Shown here one piece after another: positions 44,490 through 55,500 of a stretch of DNA of 64,000 nucleotides. Below the pieces are notes generated by a model. The model had not been told where the DNA came from, searched no databases, and saw only the letters and a list, made by a program, of their open reading frames with translations. How positions within the stretch are numbered: the stretch's first letter is position 1; every line of letters begins with the position of its first letter. A program made the position numbers and the translations under genes. The stretch is from Candidatus Poribacteria bacterium (GTDB lineage Bacteria > Poribacteria > WGA-4E > WGA-3G): positions 92,508 through 156,507 of the forward strand of contig JAPPIG010000071.1 of assembly GCA_028820635.1 (NCBI GenBank), in the 5' to 3' direction.

Positions 44490-47400
44490 AGAATTACCAA
44501 CCATGTAATTAGTTCAAAATCGGTTATATTGCTGACCTGTTTATCTTGTTCAACTAACTTACCGCCCCGTCCTGATAACAGCTCAGTAATGGCTTTTTTC
44601 TGGTATGTGCGACTGAGCGAACTAATCGCTTTTTTGAACAACTCGTTATAGTGATCCATGTTTTTTCCGTCGTCTGTTTCCCTGTCAAACAAGTCGCACA
44701 GTTGCTCATACGGCTTTTTCACGCCAGCACATAATAACCGAAACATTTCAAGTATTTGCTTTGGTTGCGCAAAAGTAAATCTGACTTCTCCGTCATCTCG
44801 AACATAGACTAAAAAATAGGGTTGTAATGGGTTTATCTTCTCGTTTCCTGTTGAATCACCGTTCTGGCGGAGACAAAACACTACTCCTTTTTTAATCATC
44901 TGGTAATCTGGATCCGGAGGCACAACGGCATAAAGTCCGAAGGGGGCATCCTCAAGCGTTTTTCGTTCACTCTCAATATAATTCATCAGCTCAATACGAA
45001 AATCATCAAGTGTAAATTCGTTGAGTGCGACGCTTTCATTAATTTCTTCAAGGTCTAATACCTCATCCTTTAGTCGTAGCAGTTGTTTATCTCGGTATTT
45101 TAGATCTGCTTCGATCATGTCTTCAATCTCCGAAGGTTGAAGCAGATTATCTCCTTGAGTTGCCGAAATATCCACCAACGCCATACGTGCCTCAACACGA
45201 TTTTTTAGTCTGATGTATCGATTCAAATCAGGCGTTGGCCAGAAGTTGACAAGCTGTACACTTTTATTGATACTTCCAATTCGGTCAATTCGTCCAAATC
45301 GTTGGATAATACGCACAGGATTCCAGTGAATATCGTAGTTAATTAGATAATCACAGTCTTGCAGGTTTTGCCCTTCCGAGATACAATCGGTACCAATCAA
45401 AAGGTCTATTTCATCTTCCTGTGGCATGGATTTTATGAGTGAACGATTTTTAGAATGTGGAGAGAAATTCGTTAGGATATGCACAAAGTCGCTGCTATCA
45501 AACGTTGTTTTATTACCGCCTGTGCCACCCGTTACCAAAGCGATATTAATTCCGATTTCATTTTTTGCCCAGTCTTCTAAAGCATTGTAGAGATAGGTGG
45601 CTGTATCTGCAAAAGCAGTAAATACGAGAACCTTGCGATTGGGTTTTCCTTTCTTATCTTCTGTCGGTTCTTTAACCTTTTCGGCAATAAGTTCTTTGAG
45701 TTTAGCGAGTTTGGCATCACGATCTATGCTAACATCTTTTGCGTATAAGTGTGGCAACTCAAGCTGCTCTCGGTCGCGTTTTAGGTCTTTCAGCCACGCC
45801 TCAACGTTAAGGTGTGCCATCTTGAAAACTAATTTTTTTCCGACCTGCATTGCTTCCTGCAATTCTTCATCTTCAAGTGCATCAATTTCTACCTCTTCCA
45901 AGTTCATATCAGGATTTTCGTCGCGAAACTCTTGGAACCGTTTAATCCGTTCTTCAAGTTTCTCAATTTTCTCAATCGTGCGTTCCATCGTAATGCCGAA
46001 GGAGTGGACAGAACTTTCCAACCGTTTAAGGAAGTTCACCTTCATCATACCGATTAGGTAGTTTTCACGTGCACTTTGCGTGAATTGACTGATTTCACCT
46101 ATATCATATTGGGATTGAAATTCGGGTCGTAAGTATTTTGATGGGTTGAACAAGGAGAGTTGGTAATTGGATATTTCATCATTCAGTTCGTCATAAGACA
46201 TGAATTTACCATCCAAATCAATCTCAGTATAGACAGGAATTGGCTTGCTCCGATGTGGAAAACCTCCGAGTTTTTTATAGGATTTAGGATAATATTCCTG
46301 AATATGTTTACGAGAACGGGCGATGGTGAGTTCATCAAGTAGTTTAAAGAACGCAGAACTGAGACTTTCTAATAAGTCTCGCGTGTGCCGTTCACCTTCG
46401 GCTTTTGCCCATTGTGTAAATGTCCTTTGTGCGGCAGAAAGTGTGTTTTTTAAACTTTCTATCCCAAACGTTTCAGAAAAAGCGTCATCTTGTCCTTCCG
46501 TAAAGAAATATATCTGGTTGCGAAGGTCTTTCAGGTCATTATTCACTGGCGTTGCAGAAAGCAGTAGCACTTTTGTTTTAATTCCACTTTGTATAATGTC
46601 TTCCATCAGACGTTGGTATCTGCTCTTGCGAATCAGATTACCGTCCTCGTCCTTTCTGCCCTGCGTATTGTTTCGGAAATTATGTGACTCATCAATCACA
46701 ACCAGATCGTAGTTGCCCCAATTGATAGTTTCAAGGTTGATGTCGCCTGACATTCCACTATCACGGCTTAGGTCAGTATGTGACAGCACTGTATAAGCGA
46801 AACGATCTTTGAGGAAGGGATTCAGTTCGCTATTATTTTCTGCACGGTAAATCGTCCAGTTTTCTCGTAATTTCTTAGGACATAACACAAGCACCCTATC
46901 ATTTAGAAGTTCAAAGTATTTTATTACCGCTAATGCCTCAAAAGTTTTACCCAAACCAACACTATCCGCAATGATACATCCGTTGTGTTGACGAATTTTA
47001 TTAATCGCACCTTTCACGCCATCTCTTTGGAACTCATATAGTGCTTTCCATATTTCTGTATCAATTAGTTTTATTTCGTCAGCGAGCAACCCACTTTTCT
47101 CTTGTTCGTCTAAAAATTGCTCAAAGATGTGAAACAGTGTTTTATAGTAGATAAACTCAGGGGCATTGTTCTGATAAAGTTGATCTATATACAATAAAAC
47201 ATCTTCTTTAACGTCTTCAACAAGTTTTTTGTCATTCCAAATTTCATCAAACCACCGTTTCACGTCGCTGCGATCTCGATTACTATCTACCTCCAAGTTA
47301 AGCTCAATATTGTTTCTTGTCGAACTGAGCCCGAGTCCCCTTGCGGTAAAGTTGGAACTGCCGATTATTGCATCATTAACACCATTATTGGAGATATGAT

Positions 47401-47788
47401 ACATCTTACCGTGCATCAAATTAGACTGTTTGATTGACCGAATTTGTACCTCCTTTTCTCTTATCCAGTCTGCACACTCTTTAGCAATCCAATTCTGTTT
47501 TAGTCGGTCTTCAAATTTCAGACCTTCGTCTTCAATCTTAAAAGTTTTCTTATCTGTCTCACCTGCGTTAATATTTTTTATGAAACGGGGTTCACCGTAT
47601 AGGAATCGGAGTTCCTCAATATCTATAAGAGATTCTTTTAGGGCATGATATGCGTAAATTGTAAAGTACGCAGAAACAAAGGAAAGTGATGAGCCATCTT
47701 TGATTTTGTTTTTTAAAAAATCCCCAACGCTTTCCCCAAGGTAGTTGTCTCGGATATTAGATTTAGAAAACAGTTTTTTATCTACCAT
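44486..47788 (-). CDS. PLD-nuclease/SNF2 helicase fusion of a defence module
   Basis: The 1100-residue protein has an N-terminal phospholipase-D-type nuclease-like domain with HGKMYHI...GSSNFTARGL (about residues 124-150, one HxK-type motif). A SNF2/superfamily-2 helicase follows: Walker A ADSVGLGKTFEAL (about 275), DESH box (about 364), SATPVNN (about 409), then QNLQDCDYLINYDIHWNP and QRFGRIDRIG (about 830). The architecture resembles DISARM- and restriction-associated helicases that act on foreign DNA with a partner methylase. GAGG precedes the ATG. It is the first gene of the pair; the methylase start overlaps its TGA by 4 bp. Confidence 0.88.
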   Translation of the reverse strand: MVDKKLFSKSNIRDNYLGESVGDFLKNKIKDGSSLSFVSAYFTIYAYHALKESLIDIEELRFLYGEPRFIKNINAGETDKKTFKIEDEGLKFEDRLKQNWIAKECADWIREKEVQIRSIKQSNLMHGKMYHISNNGVNDAIIGSSNFTARGLGLSSTRNNIELNLEVDSNRDRSDVKRWFDEIWNDKKLVEDVKEDVLLYIDQLYQNNAPEFIYYKTLFHIFEQFLDEQEKSGLLADEIKLIDTEIWKALYEFQRDGVKGAINKIRQHNGCIIADSVGLGKTFEALAVIKYFELLNDRVLVLCPKKLRENWTIYRAENNSELNPFLKDRFAYTVLSHTDLSRDSGMSGDINLETINWGNYDLVVIDESHNFRNNTQGRKDEDGNLIRKSRYQRLMEDIIQSGIKTKVLLLSATPVNNDLKDLRNQIYFFTEGQDDAFSETFGIESLKNTLSAAQRTFTQWAKAEGERHTRDLLESLSSAFFKLLDELTIARSRKHIQEYYPKSYKKLGGFPHRSKPIPVYTEIDLDGKFMSYDELNDEISNYQLSLFNPSKYLRPEFQSQYDIGEISQFTQSARENYLIGMMKVNFLKRLESSVHSFGITMERTIEKIEKLEERIKRFQEFRDENPDMNLEEVEIDALEDEELQEAMQVGKKLVFKMAHLNVEAWLKDLKRDREQLELPHLYAKDVSIDRDAKLAKLKELIAEKVKEPTEDKKGKPNRKVLVFTAFADTATYLYNALEDWAKNEIGINIALVTGGTGGNKTTFDSSDFVHILTNFSPHSKNRSLIKSMPQEDEIDLLIGTDCISEGQNLQDCDYLINYDIHWNPVRIIQRFGRIDRIGSINKSVQLVNFWPTPDLNRYIRLKNRVEARMALVDISATQGDNLLQPSEIEDMIEADLKYRDKQLLRLKDEVLDLEEINESVALNEFTLDDFRIELMNYIESERKTLEDAPFGLYAVVPPDPDYQMIKKGVVFCLRQNGDSTGNEKINPLQPYFLVYVRDDGEVRFTFAQPKQILEMFRLLCAGVKKPYEQLCDLFDRETDDGKNMDHYNELFKKAISSLSRTYQKKAITELLSGRGGKLVEQDKQVSNITDFELITWLVIL

Positions 47789-48173
47789 TTAGATACCTCT
47801 ATTTATAGTGTAACGTGAGTTTGATAAATGATTTTCTATTTATGTGACAGAAGGACATCTTTTAGTATTATGAAATAACTACATTCATCATTGAATGTGT
47901 TCTTAAATAAATTTTCGAACTTTTAACACCGTATGCAATGGAATGAATTATACCATGCTTGAGTAAAAGAGGCAAGCAAATCAAATTGGATGAAATGCAT
48001 TTTCCGTTGACATACTCATCATAAAGTGATAAAATATAACTGGAATTTTGATTGAGGAAAGTATCGCTGAAACACAACAGAATTCAGATTTACTCAAACA
48101 GAAATACACAAAATTAAGAATACCAGAGGTCTACTAAAAGTGATACTCTGGCAGAGGAGTTTTACATAAAATC
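47789..48173. other. Divergent intergenic region between defence pair and PQQ-propeller gene
   Basis: This 385-bp gap between divergent genes holds no credible ORF. It contains a perfect dyad ACATTCA-TCAT-TGAATGT (47881-47898), placed like an operator for the leftward helicase promoter. The rightward promoter lies at 48007-48035. Confidence 0.5.
48007..48035 (+). promoter_or_regulatory. Sigma-70-type promoter for the PQQ-propeller gene
   Basis: TTGACA (48007-48012), a 17-bp spacer and TAAAAT (48030-48035) predict a start near 48042. That leaves a leader of about 130 nt before the ATG at 48174. Confidence 0.6.
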
Positions 48174-49472
48174 ATGAAACATTTTACATGCCTTTTCATT
48201 ACGTTTTTTGCCGTAATATTGATGCAAGGACAATTGGCAACCGCCGATGACTGGTCTCAGTGGCGCGGAGATAACCGAGATGGTGTTTGGAAAGAAACCG
48301 GTATTATTGAAAAATTTGATGGGGAACAAATCCCTATTCGGTGGAGTGTTCCCATCGGCAGTGGATATAGTGGGCCGAGCGTTGCCGATGGACGCGTTTA
48401 TATTACCGATAGACTCACAAAACCAAAACAGGTTGAGCGCGTTCACTGCTTCGATTGGGAAACAGGAGAAGAAATCTGGTCTTACACTTACGATTGTCTA
48501 TACACAATCCAATATACAGCGGGTCCCCGTGCGAATGTCACTGTACACGATGGCTTTGCTTATGCTTTAGGGTCTATGGGACATCTGCACTGTTTTGATG
48601 CCGTTGCGGGCGACATTGTGTGGAAAAGAGACCTAAATACCGAGTATGACATCAATATGCCGATCTGGGGAATCGCATGTGCACCTATTGTTGAAGCAGA
48701 TAACCTGATTGTCCAGATTGGAGGAAAGCCGGATGCTTGTATCGTTGCGTTTGACAGAAAAACGGGTGAGGAAAAGTGGAAAGCACTTAATGATAACGCT
48801 TCATATTCTGCCCCGATTATTATTACGCAGGCGGGTGAACGAGTCTTAATTTGCTGGACAGGTGCTAATATCGCTGCTCTTGACCCACAAACAGGTGCTG
48901 TGCATTGGCTTTTTCCGCTTCCACCAAAACGTTTTGAGATTGCAATTGCTACACCTGTTTTTGACCAGAACGAATTATTTATGACTCACTTTATTCAAGG
49001 TTCACTTATGCTGAAGTTGGCACAAGACAAACTGGATGTGGAACTCGACTGGCACCGTAAAGGTACAGACGAGCGGAACACAGAGGCACTCCATACAACG
49101 ATGGCAACACCGGTACGCATTGGGAATTATATTTACGGTGTGGACAGTTATGGTGAACTTCGTTGTATAGATGCCAGAAACGGAGATCGGATTTGGGAAG
49201 ATCTTTCCGCTGTTAAAGTGGCGCGTTGGAGCAATATCCACTTTGTTCAAAACGACGATAAAGTATGGATGTTCAATGAGCATGGTGAACTTCTCATCAC
49301 AGAACTGACTCCTGAAGGACTAAATGTTATCAGTCGTGCCAAATTGATTGAACCGACGCGAGACCAATTGAACCAAAGAGGCGGGGTTACATGGGCACAT
49401 CCAGCGTTTGCTTATAAGCACGTCTTCGCGCGAAATGACAATGAATTGGTTTGTGCCAATTTAGCAAAATAA
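48174..49472 (+). CDS. Secreted PQQ-binding-like beta-propeller repeat protein, copy 1
   Basis: This 432-residue exported protein (signal peptide MKHFTCLFITFFAVILMQG, cut near ATA) consists of seven or eight PQQ-type WD-like blades: DWSQWRGDNRDG, CFDWETGEEIWSYTY, CFDAVAGDIVWKRDL, AFDRKTGEEKWKAL, ALDPQTGAVHWLF, CIDARNGDRIWEDL. The DWSQWRG opening is typical of secreted planctomycete/Poribacteria propellers. No dehydrogenase catalytic residues or PQQ ligands are evident, so it is probably a binding or scaffold propeller. It lies 28 bp before the first M16C protease gene and likely shares its promoter. Confidence 0.88.
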   Translation: MKHFTCLFITFFAVILMQGQLATADDWSQWRGDNRDGVWKETGIIEKFDGEQIPIRWSVPIGSGYSGPSVADGRVYITDRLTKPKQVERVHCFDWETGEEIWSYTYDCLYTIQYTAGPRANVTVHDGFAYALGSMGHLHCFDAVAGDIVWKRDLNTEYDINMPIWGIACAPIVEADNLIVQIGGKPDACIVAFDRKTGEEKWKALNDNASYSAPIIITQAGERVLICWTGANIAALDPQTGAVHWLFPLPPKRFEIAIATPVFDQNELFMTHFIQGSLMLKLAQDKLDVELDWHRKGTDERNTEALHTTMATPVRIGNYIYGVDSYGELRCIDARNGDRIWEDLSAVKVARWSNIHFVQNDDKVWMFNEHGELLITELTPEGLNVISRAKLIEPTRDQLNQRGGVTWAHPAFAYKHVFARNDNELVCANLAK

Positions 49473-49500
49473 TATGTAAAACCTACCCATTGAGGTAAAA

Positions 49501-52500
49501 ATGGATACAAAACTCGCAGCTGATAGTGGCGGGGCCTCACACCCGCCCGTTGATTTACAACAAGGGCAAAAACTTCACGGATTTGAGGTTAAAGCCATCA
49601 CACCTATTGAAGAATTGCGGGCAGTAGCAATAGAACTCTTGCATCCACATAGCGGAGCGCGACTGCTGCATCTCTGGACAGACGACTCCAGAAACCTGTT
49701 TTCAATCAGTCCAATAACACCAACATTTGATGATACAGGATTAACACATATCCTTGAACACTCCGTAACGAAAGGATCTCGGAACTATCCGATAAAAGGT
49801 GTGTTCTTTGAGATAATGAAGATGAGTCTGGCGACTTATGATAGTACGAATGCAATGAACTGGCCTGGTCATGCCTTGTACTACACCTCAAACAATGTTA
49901 AAAAAGACCTATTTAATGTTGCAGAAGTCCACTTTGATTCGGTTTTTCATCCACTGCTGACCGAGGAGACCTTTAAACGTGAAGGACACCATCTTGAACC
50001 TGTGGACCCGGATCAACCAACAGGAGATTTAAAAATAAACGGGATCGTTTATAATGAGGTGAAAATTGGCTTGTCCCATCCGAGATACTGCTTGACTCTT
50101 GCGGTGGTCGGTGGACTTCTGCCTGATACCTGCTATGCCTACAATGGTGGTGGAAATTATCTGGTTATGCCCGACTTAACTTACGAACAATTGAAAACTT
50201 ATCACCAAACCTACTACCATCCACACAACAGTCACTTCTTCTTCTACGGCAATATCCCAACACAAGATTATCTCTTATTTCTCGCCGATAAACTGGCGGC
50301 TATACCAAAGACAGATACAAATAGGTACCTACATCCCCTCCGACCAGAAATCACACATCAACCAAAGTGGAAATCTCCACGGACTGTAACGGGTACCTAC
50401 CCAATTGGTGCTGATGAACCCCTCACCGAAAAGACATACTTGATGCTCAGTTGGATTATCGGAGGGACAACGGATCCTGAAGAAGCTATCTTGTGCAGAA
50501 TATTACGCAGGATACTACTCGGTAATGAAGGCGCTCCGCTCCGCAAGGCAATTATCGATTCAAAACTTGGCACTGATATCCGATACAATATCTTTGATGG
50601 TAAGATAGGACCAAATAGAACATTTAGTGTCGGTTTAGTTGGAAGTGAAGCAGATCGCGTTGACGTTTTCACAGAATTGGTCATCAAGACACTCACGCAA
50701 ATTGCAGACGCAGAAATTGACAAAGAGATAGTGGAAGCCGCATTCCAACAAATCACTTATGACTATCAGGAAGTCACACCGGGTTTTCCGTTTCAAATGA
50801 TGATGCGTGTCATAAACACATGGATATATGAAAAGGAACCGACCCTCTTTTTAAAGATGGGGACTCACCTATCTGCTGTCCGTCAACAATGGGAACAAAA
50901 TCCACAAATTTTCAATGAGTTGATTCGTGAGCGGCTTCTTGACAATCCACATCGGTTGACAACCATCCTGACTCCTGACCCAGATATGCAGGCAAGGTTT
51001 GATGCGACAGAAAATAAACGTCTAAAAGCAATTCGCGCACAATTCACTGATGAACAGATGCGGCAGCTTGCCGCCGATGCCGCTGAACTTGAACGTCTGA
51101 GCGGAAAACCCAACTCACCGGAAGATTTAGCGAAGTTGCCGCAATTACACGTTTCAGATCTGCCCGAAGAACCACTACACATTCCGACAACTGTTGAGAC
51201 GGTTAGTGAACGCCCTCTGCTTCGGAACGACATTTTTTCAAACGGTGTGAACTACCTCACGTTGAACTTCGACTTGCAGGGGTTACCGCAACACCTTTGG
51301 CAGTATCTACCCAAATATACTGATGCTATCAACAAACTCGGCGTGGGTAAGATGAATTATGAACAGATGGCGCAGCGCAAAGCAGCAGCTACCGGCAGCA
51401 TTGGATGCTCACCGAACTTTACCACTCACGCACTTGATCCAAATCGTCATGTGTGGGATATGCAATTTCGACTCAAAGCACTTGACAGTAAAATTGAAGA
51501 TGCGTTGAGCGTTTTGCGCGATTTAATTTTCGATGTGAACCCACGCGATAAAGATCGACTCTACGACGTTCTTTATCAGGCAGTGGATTCTAAATACGAT
51601 TATTATGATGCATCTGTTGCAAACCGTCGTGCTGCCCGCGGGCTCTCACAACGGGGATTTCTCACAGATATTGTCTACGGACTACCACGACTCCGCACGA
51701 GTGAAATGTTGTTCGAAAGTTTTGACGAATCTTATGAAGAACTTACCGGTTATATTGAACAGATTCGAGAGTTCTTATTAGTCCGAGATCGCGTAACCGC
51801 CAGTTTTACCGGTTCTGACGCATCTTATGAGGTGTTTAGAGAACAGTTTGCTGAATGGATTGGCGATATGCGTGATGAACCGATAGTTCCAGCACCGATA
51901 GGTTTTAAATATTTTGATATGCCACCGCGTGAAGGATTAGCGGCTCCTATTCCAATAGCACATTGCACACAGATGATGCCAGCACCCCACTACGCACATC
52001 CAGATTCAGGACTTTTGACAATCGGATCGCATATATTAGAAAATGATTATATGTTGCCCGAAATCCGGTTCAAAGGCAATGCCTACGGTTTTTCTTTCTC
52101 ATATAACGCATTTGAACCTATGTTGTACCAAGGATCACAGTTTGATCCGCACGTCGCTCGTACACTTGATGTTTTCGCACGGACAATTGACTATGTTAAA
52201 CAGATAGAGTGGACACAGACTGATATTGACCGGGCGATTATTGCTAAATCGTCAGATTACCTAAAAACAGTTCGGCCAAATCAAACCTCAACTGATGCCA
52301 TCTGGCATTATGTTAAGGGGCAGACAAGCGAAGTCGTTGAAGAAAAATATGCACAACTCCGACGCGCAACTCCCAAAGAAGTTAAACGAGCACTCCTTGA
52401 AACTTTAGAAGGAAACAAGGATAAAGCCTCAATTTGCGTCATCGCAAGTCGTGAGAAATTAGAGGCAGAAAATCAGAAAATGGATCAACCGCTTGAAATT

Positions 52501-52512
52501 GAGGACATATAA
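49501..52512 (+). CDS. M16C (PreP-like) insulinase family protease, divergent copy
   Basis: The 1003-residue protein aligns end to end with presequence-protease-type M16C peptidases. The zinc motif HILEH (83-87) and the third-ligand Glu in YNEVK (about 183) are kept, as is the C-terminal EIRFKGNAYG block that holds the substrate. However, the usual FxNAxT loop is ATYDSTNAMNWPGHALYYTSN, and NEMKGVFSDPES has become NEVKIGLSHPRYC, so substrate handling is probably changed. No signal peptide. AGGTAAAA lies before the ATG. It is followed 57 bp later by a more canonical paralogue. Confidence 0.9.
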   Translation: MDTKLAADSGGASHPPVDLQQGQKLHGFEVKAITPIEELRAVAIELLHPHSGARLLHLWTDDSRNLFSISPITPTFDDTGLTHILEHSVTKGSRNYPIKGVFFEIMKMSLATYDSTNAMNWPGHALYYTSNNVKKDLFNVAEVHFDSVFHPLLTEETFKREGHHLEPVDPDQPTGDLKINGIVYNEVKIGLSHPRYCLTLAVVGGLLPDTCYAYNGGGNYLVMPDLTYEQLKTYHQTYYHPHNSHFFFYGNIPTQDYLLFLADKLAAIPKTDTNRYLHPLRPEITHQPKWKSPRTVTGTYPIGADEPLTEKTYLMLSWIIGGTTDPEEAILCRILRRILLGNEGAPLRKAIIDSKLGTDIRYNIFDGKIGPNRTFSVGLVGSEADRVDVFTELVIKTLTQIADAEIDKEIVEAAFQQITYDYQEVTPGFPFQMMMRVINTWIYEKEPTLFLKMGTHLSAVRQQWEQNPQIFNELIRERLLDNPHRLTTILTPDPDMQARFDATENKRLKAIRAQFTDEQMRQLAADAAELERLSGKPNSPEDLAKLPQLHVSDLPEEPLHIPTTVETVSERPLLRNDIFSNGVNYLTLNFDLQGLPQHLWQYLPKYTDAINKLGVGKMNYEQMAQRKAAATGSIGCSPNFTTHALDPNRHVWDMQFRLKALDSKIEDALSVLRDLIFDVNPRDKDRLYDVLYQAVDSKYDYYDASVANRRAARGLSQRGFLTDIVYGLPRLRTSEMLFESFDESYEELTGYIEQIREFLLVRDRVTASFTGSDASYEVFREQFAEWIGDMRDEPIVPAPIGFKYFDMPPREGLAAPIPIAHCTQMMPAPHYAHPDSGLLTIGSHILENDYMLPEIRFKGNAYGFSFSYNAFEPMLYQGSQFDPHVARTLDVFARTIDYVKQIEWTQTDIDRAIIAKSSDYLKTVRPNQTSTDAIWHYVKGQTSEVVEEKYAQLRRATPKEVKRALLETLEGNKDKASICVIASREKLEAENQKMDQPLEIEDI

Positions 52513-52569
52513 CGTAAACTTGTTAAGTATATACTTGTAAAATGTTAGATCAAATAAACTGGAGGCAAA

Positions 52570-55500
52570 ATGGATTCAAAACTCGCAGCTGATAACGGCG
52601 GGTCACAGCACCCGCCCGTCGACCTTGAACTCGGACAACAATTACACGGATTTGAAGTTAAAGTTATCACACCGATTGATGAATTGCGTGCTGTAACGAT
52701 TGAATTATCTCACCAACATAGCGGTGCTCGCTTGTTACATCTTTATACTAACGATTCCGAAAACCTTTTCTCAATCAATTTTCCTACGCCACCGACAGAC
52801 GATACTGGTGTTCCACACATCCTTGAACACGCTGTCTTGGCAGGATCACAAAAATTCCCGGTTAAAGAGCCATTTTTTGAAATGATTAAGATGAGCATGG
52901 CGACTTTTATTAACGCCATGACAAGCTCAGACCATACCTATTATCCGGTCGCAAGCAATGTCAAAAAAGACCTCTTCAACCTTGCAGAAGTTTACTTTGA
53001 TGCTGTGTTCCATCCATTGCTAACAGAAGAAACTTTCAAACGCGAAGGACACCATCTTGCGCCTGCCGATCCGGAAGACCCAACAGGTGCTCTGAAGATT
53101 ACTGGCATCGTTTACAATGAGATGAAGGGTGTTTTTTCTGATCCTGAATCTCGCTTATATCGCTCTATGACAAGCAGACTGCTCCCCGATACACTTTATG
53201 CGAAGGAGTCGGGTGGGGACCCAGATGCTATTCCTGACTTGACATATCAGCAACTCAAGGAATTCCACGAAACTTATTACCATCCCAGTAACGGATACTT
53301 CTTCCTCTATGGCGATATTCCAACGAGTGACTATCTCGCATTTCTCGCTGACAAATTGGATAAAATTCCCAGAAATGATGCCGTCGCTGCCTTACAACCA
53401 CTTAATGCGGAAGTTACACACCAACCGAGATGGAAATCACCGCAGACCGTAACAGATACCTATCCCGTTGCTCCTGATGAATCGCTTACTGAAAAGACAT
53501 ATCTGATGCTTAGCTGGCTCATCGGTGATGCGACTGATCCTGAAGATGTAGCGATGTGTTACATTCTAACCCTAATTCTTCTTGGTAATGAAGCAGCCCC
53601 ACTCAAAAAAGCCATAATTGACTCAAAATTGGGGACTGACCTTATTTATTCTGGTGTAAGTTCCATCGGTCCGAACAGTACTTTCTATGTTGGGCTCAAA
53701 GGGAGCGAAACAGACCGCGTTGACGCATTCATAAATTTAGTCACCGATACCCTCACTGAACTTGCTGAAAACGAGTTTGAAAGCGAATTGGTAGAAGCTG
53801 CATTCCAACAGTCAACCTATCACTACCAAGAAGTGGCACCGATGTTTCCACTTCGAATGCTTTTTCGTGTTGTTGATGCATGGATATACGATAAGGGGAC
53901 GGATACTTTCTTGAAGATGCGAGAGAGTCTCAATACCGTTCGTCAACGTTGGCAGGAAAATCCAAGTATTTTCAATGAAATAATCCGTGAGCGGCTTATT
54001 GAAAATCCACACCGTTTGACAAGTGTGCTTTCTCCTGACCCAAACATGCAGGCAAAGCTTGATGCTGAATTAGAACAATGCACAAAAGATATTCGCGCGC
54101 AACTTACCGATGAACAGGTGAGACAGATCGCTGCTGATGCTGCAGAATTGGAACGGATGAACGGTCAACCGAATCCGCCTGAAGCGTTGGCTAAGCTGCC
54201 ACAACTCCAAGTCAGTGATCTCCCTGACAAACCGAAACATATCCCCACTACTATTGAGAAAGTTTGTGGGCAAGACCTTCTCCACAATGATGTTTTTGCA
54301 AACGGGGTTAACTATTTTGTATTAGATTTTGATATACGGGGATTACCGCAACACCTCTGGACTTATGTACCGAGATATATTGACGCTATTCATAAACTCG
54401 GTGCGGCAGAAATGGATTTCGCTGAAATGGCACTGCGAAAATCGTCGGTTACTGGTGGAATCCGATGCGGTGTCGGATTTCGCACGCATGCGCTTGATCC
54501 AAACCGTTCACTGCAAAACGCATACTTTCATCTCAAAACACTTGATGCTAACATGGACGCAGCACTTGATGTGCTGCAAAATCTCGTTTTTTCTGTAAAC
54601 CCACGCGATACTGAACGGCTTCGCGATGTTATGGTACAAGCTGTTGCTGAATACCAAACAGAGATGGTTCAGGACGGATCAAGGACAGCAATTCATCATG
54701 CTTCCCGTGGACTTTCACCACAAGCACATCTCGCTGAAATCGTACACGGTCTTCCACAACTCAGACATAGTGAAAGTCTGCTGAACAGTTTTGACGAACT
54801 AAACACTGACCTTATGAGTCATATAGAAGAGATTCGTGATTTTTTATTAAATCGTGGACGTGTGACAGCAGGGTTCGCTGGTTCCGACTCAACTTATAAG
54901 ACAACACGCGCAAAACTCGGTGAATGGCTGAGTGCTATGCGAGATGAAGTGATTCCGAAAGATCCGATTGAATTTCAGACATACAACACACCGCCGCGCG
55001 AAGGATTAGCGGGACCGATTCAGATTGCACACTGCGCGCATGTGATGCCTGCACCACACTATTCACATCCAGATTCAACATTGCTCAGTATTGGCGCGCA
55101 CCTTGTCCGGATGGATTACATATTGAGTGAAATCCGATTTAAAGGTAATGCTTACGGTGCAGGGTTTTCTTATAATTCTTTTGATGCGGCACTCTGCCAA
55201 TCCTCGTTTAGAGATCCGCACGTAGCACGCACGATTAATGTCTTTGAACAGACAGTAGATTACATCAAGCAGGTCGAGTGGACGCAAACGGATATCGACC
55301 GTGCTATTATCGCAACCGCGAAAGATGCGGAAAAACCTATCCGTCCAAGTCAAGCAGTAAGTAGCGCGCAGTGGTACCATATCAGTGGACAGACGCGCGA
55401 AATACGGGAAGAACGTTACGCGCAACGCCTTAGTGCAACACCTGATGAGGTAAAACGCGCGTTGCTCCAACTTTTTGATGAAAACTTGGAAAAAGCCGCG

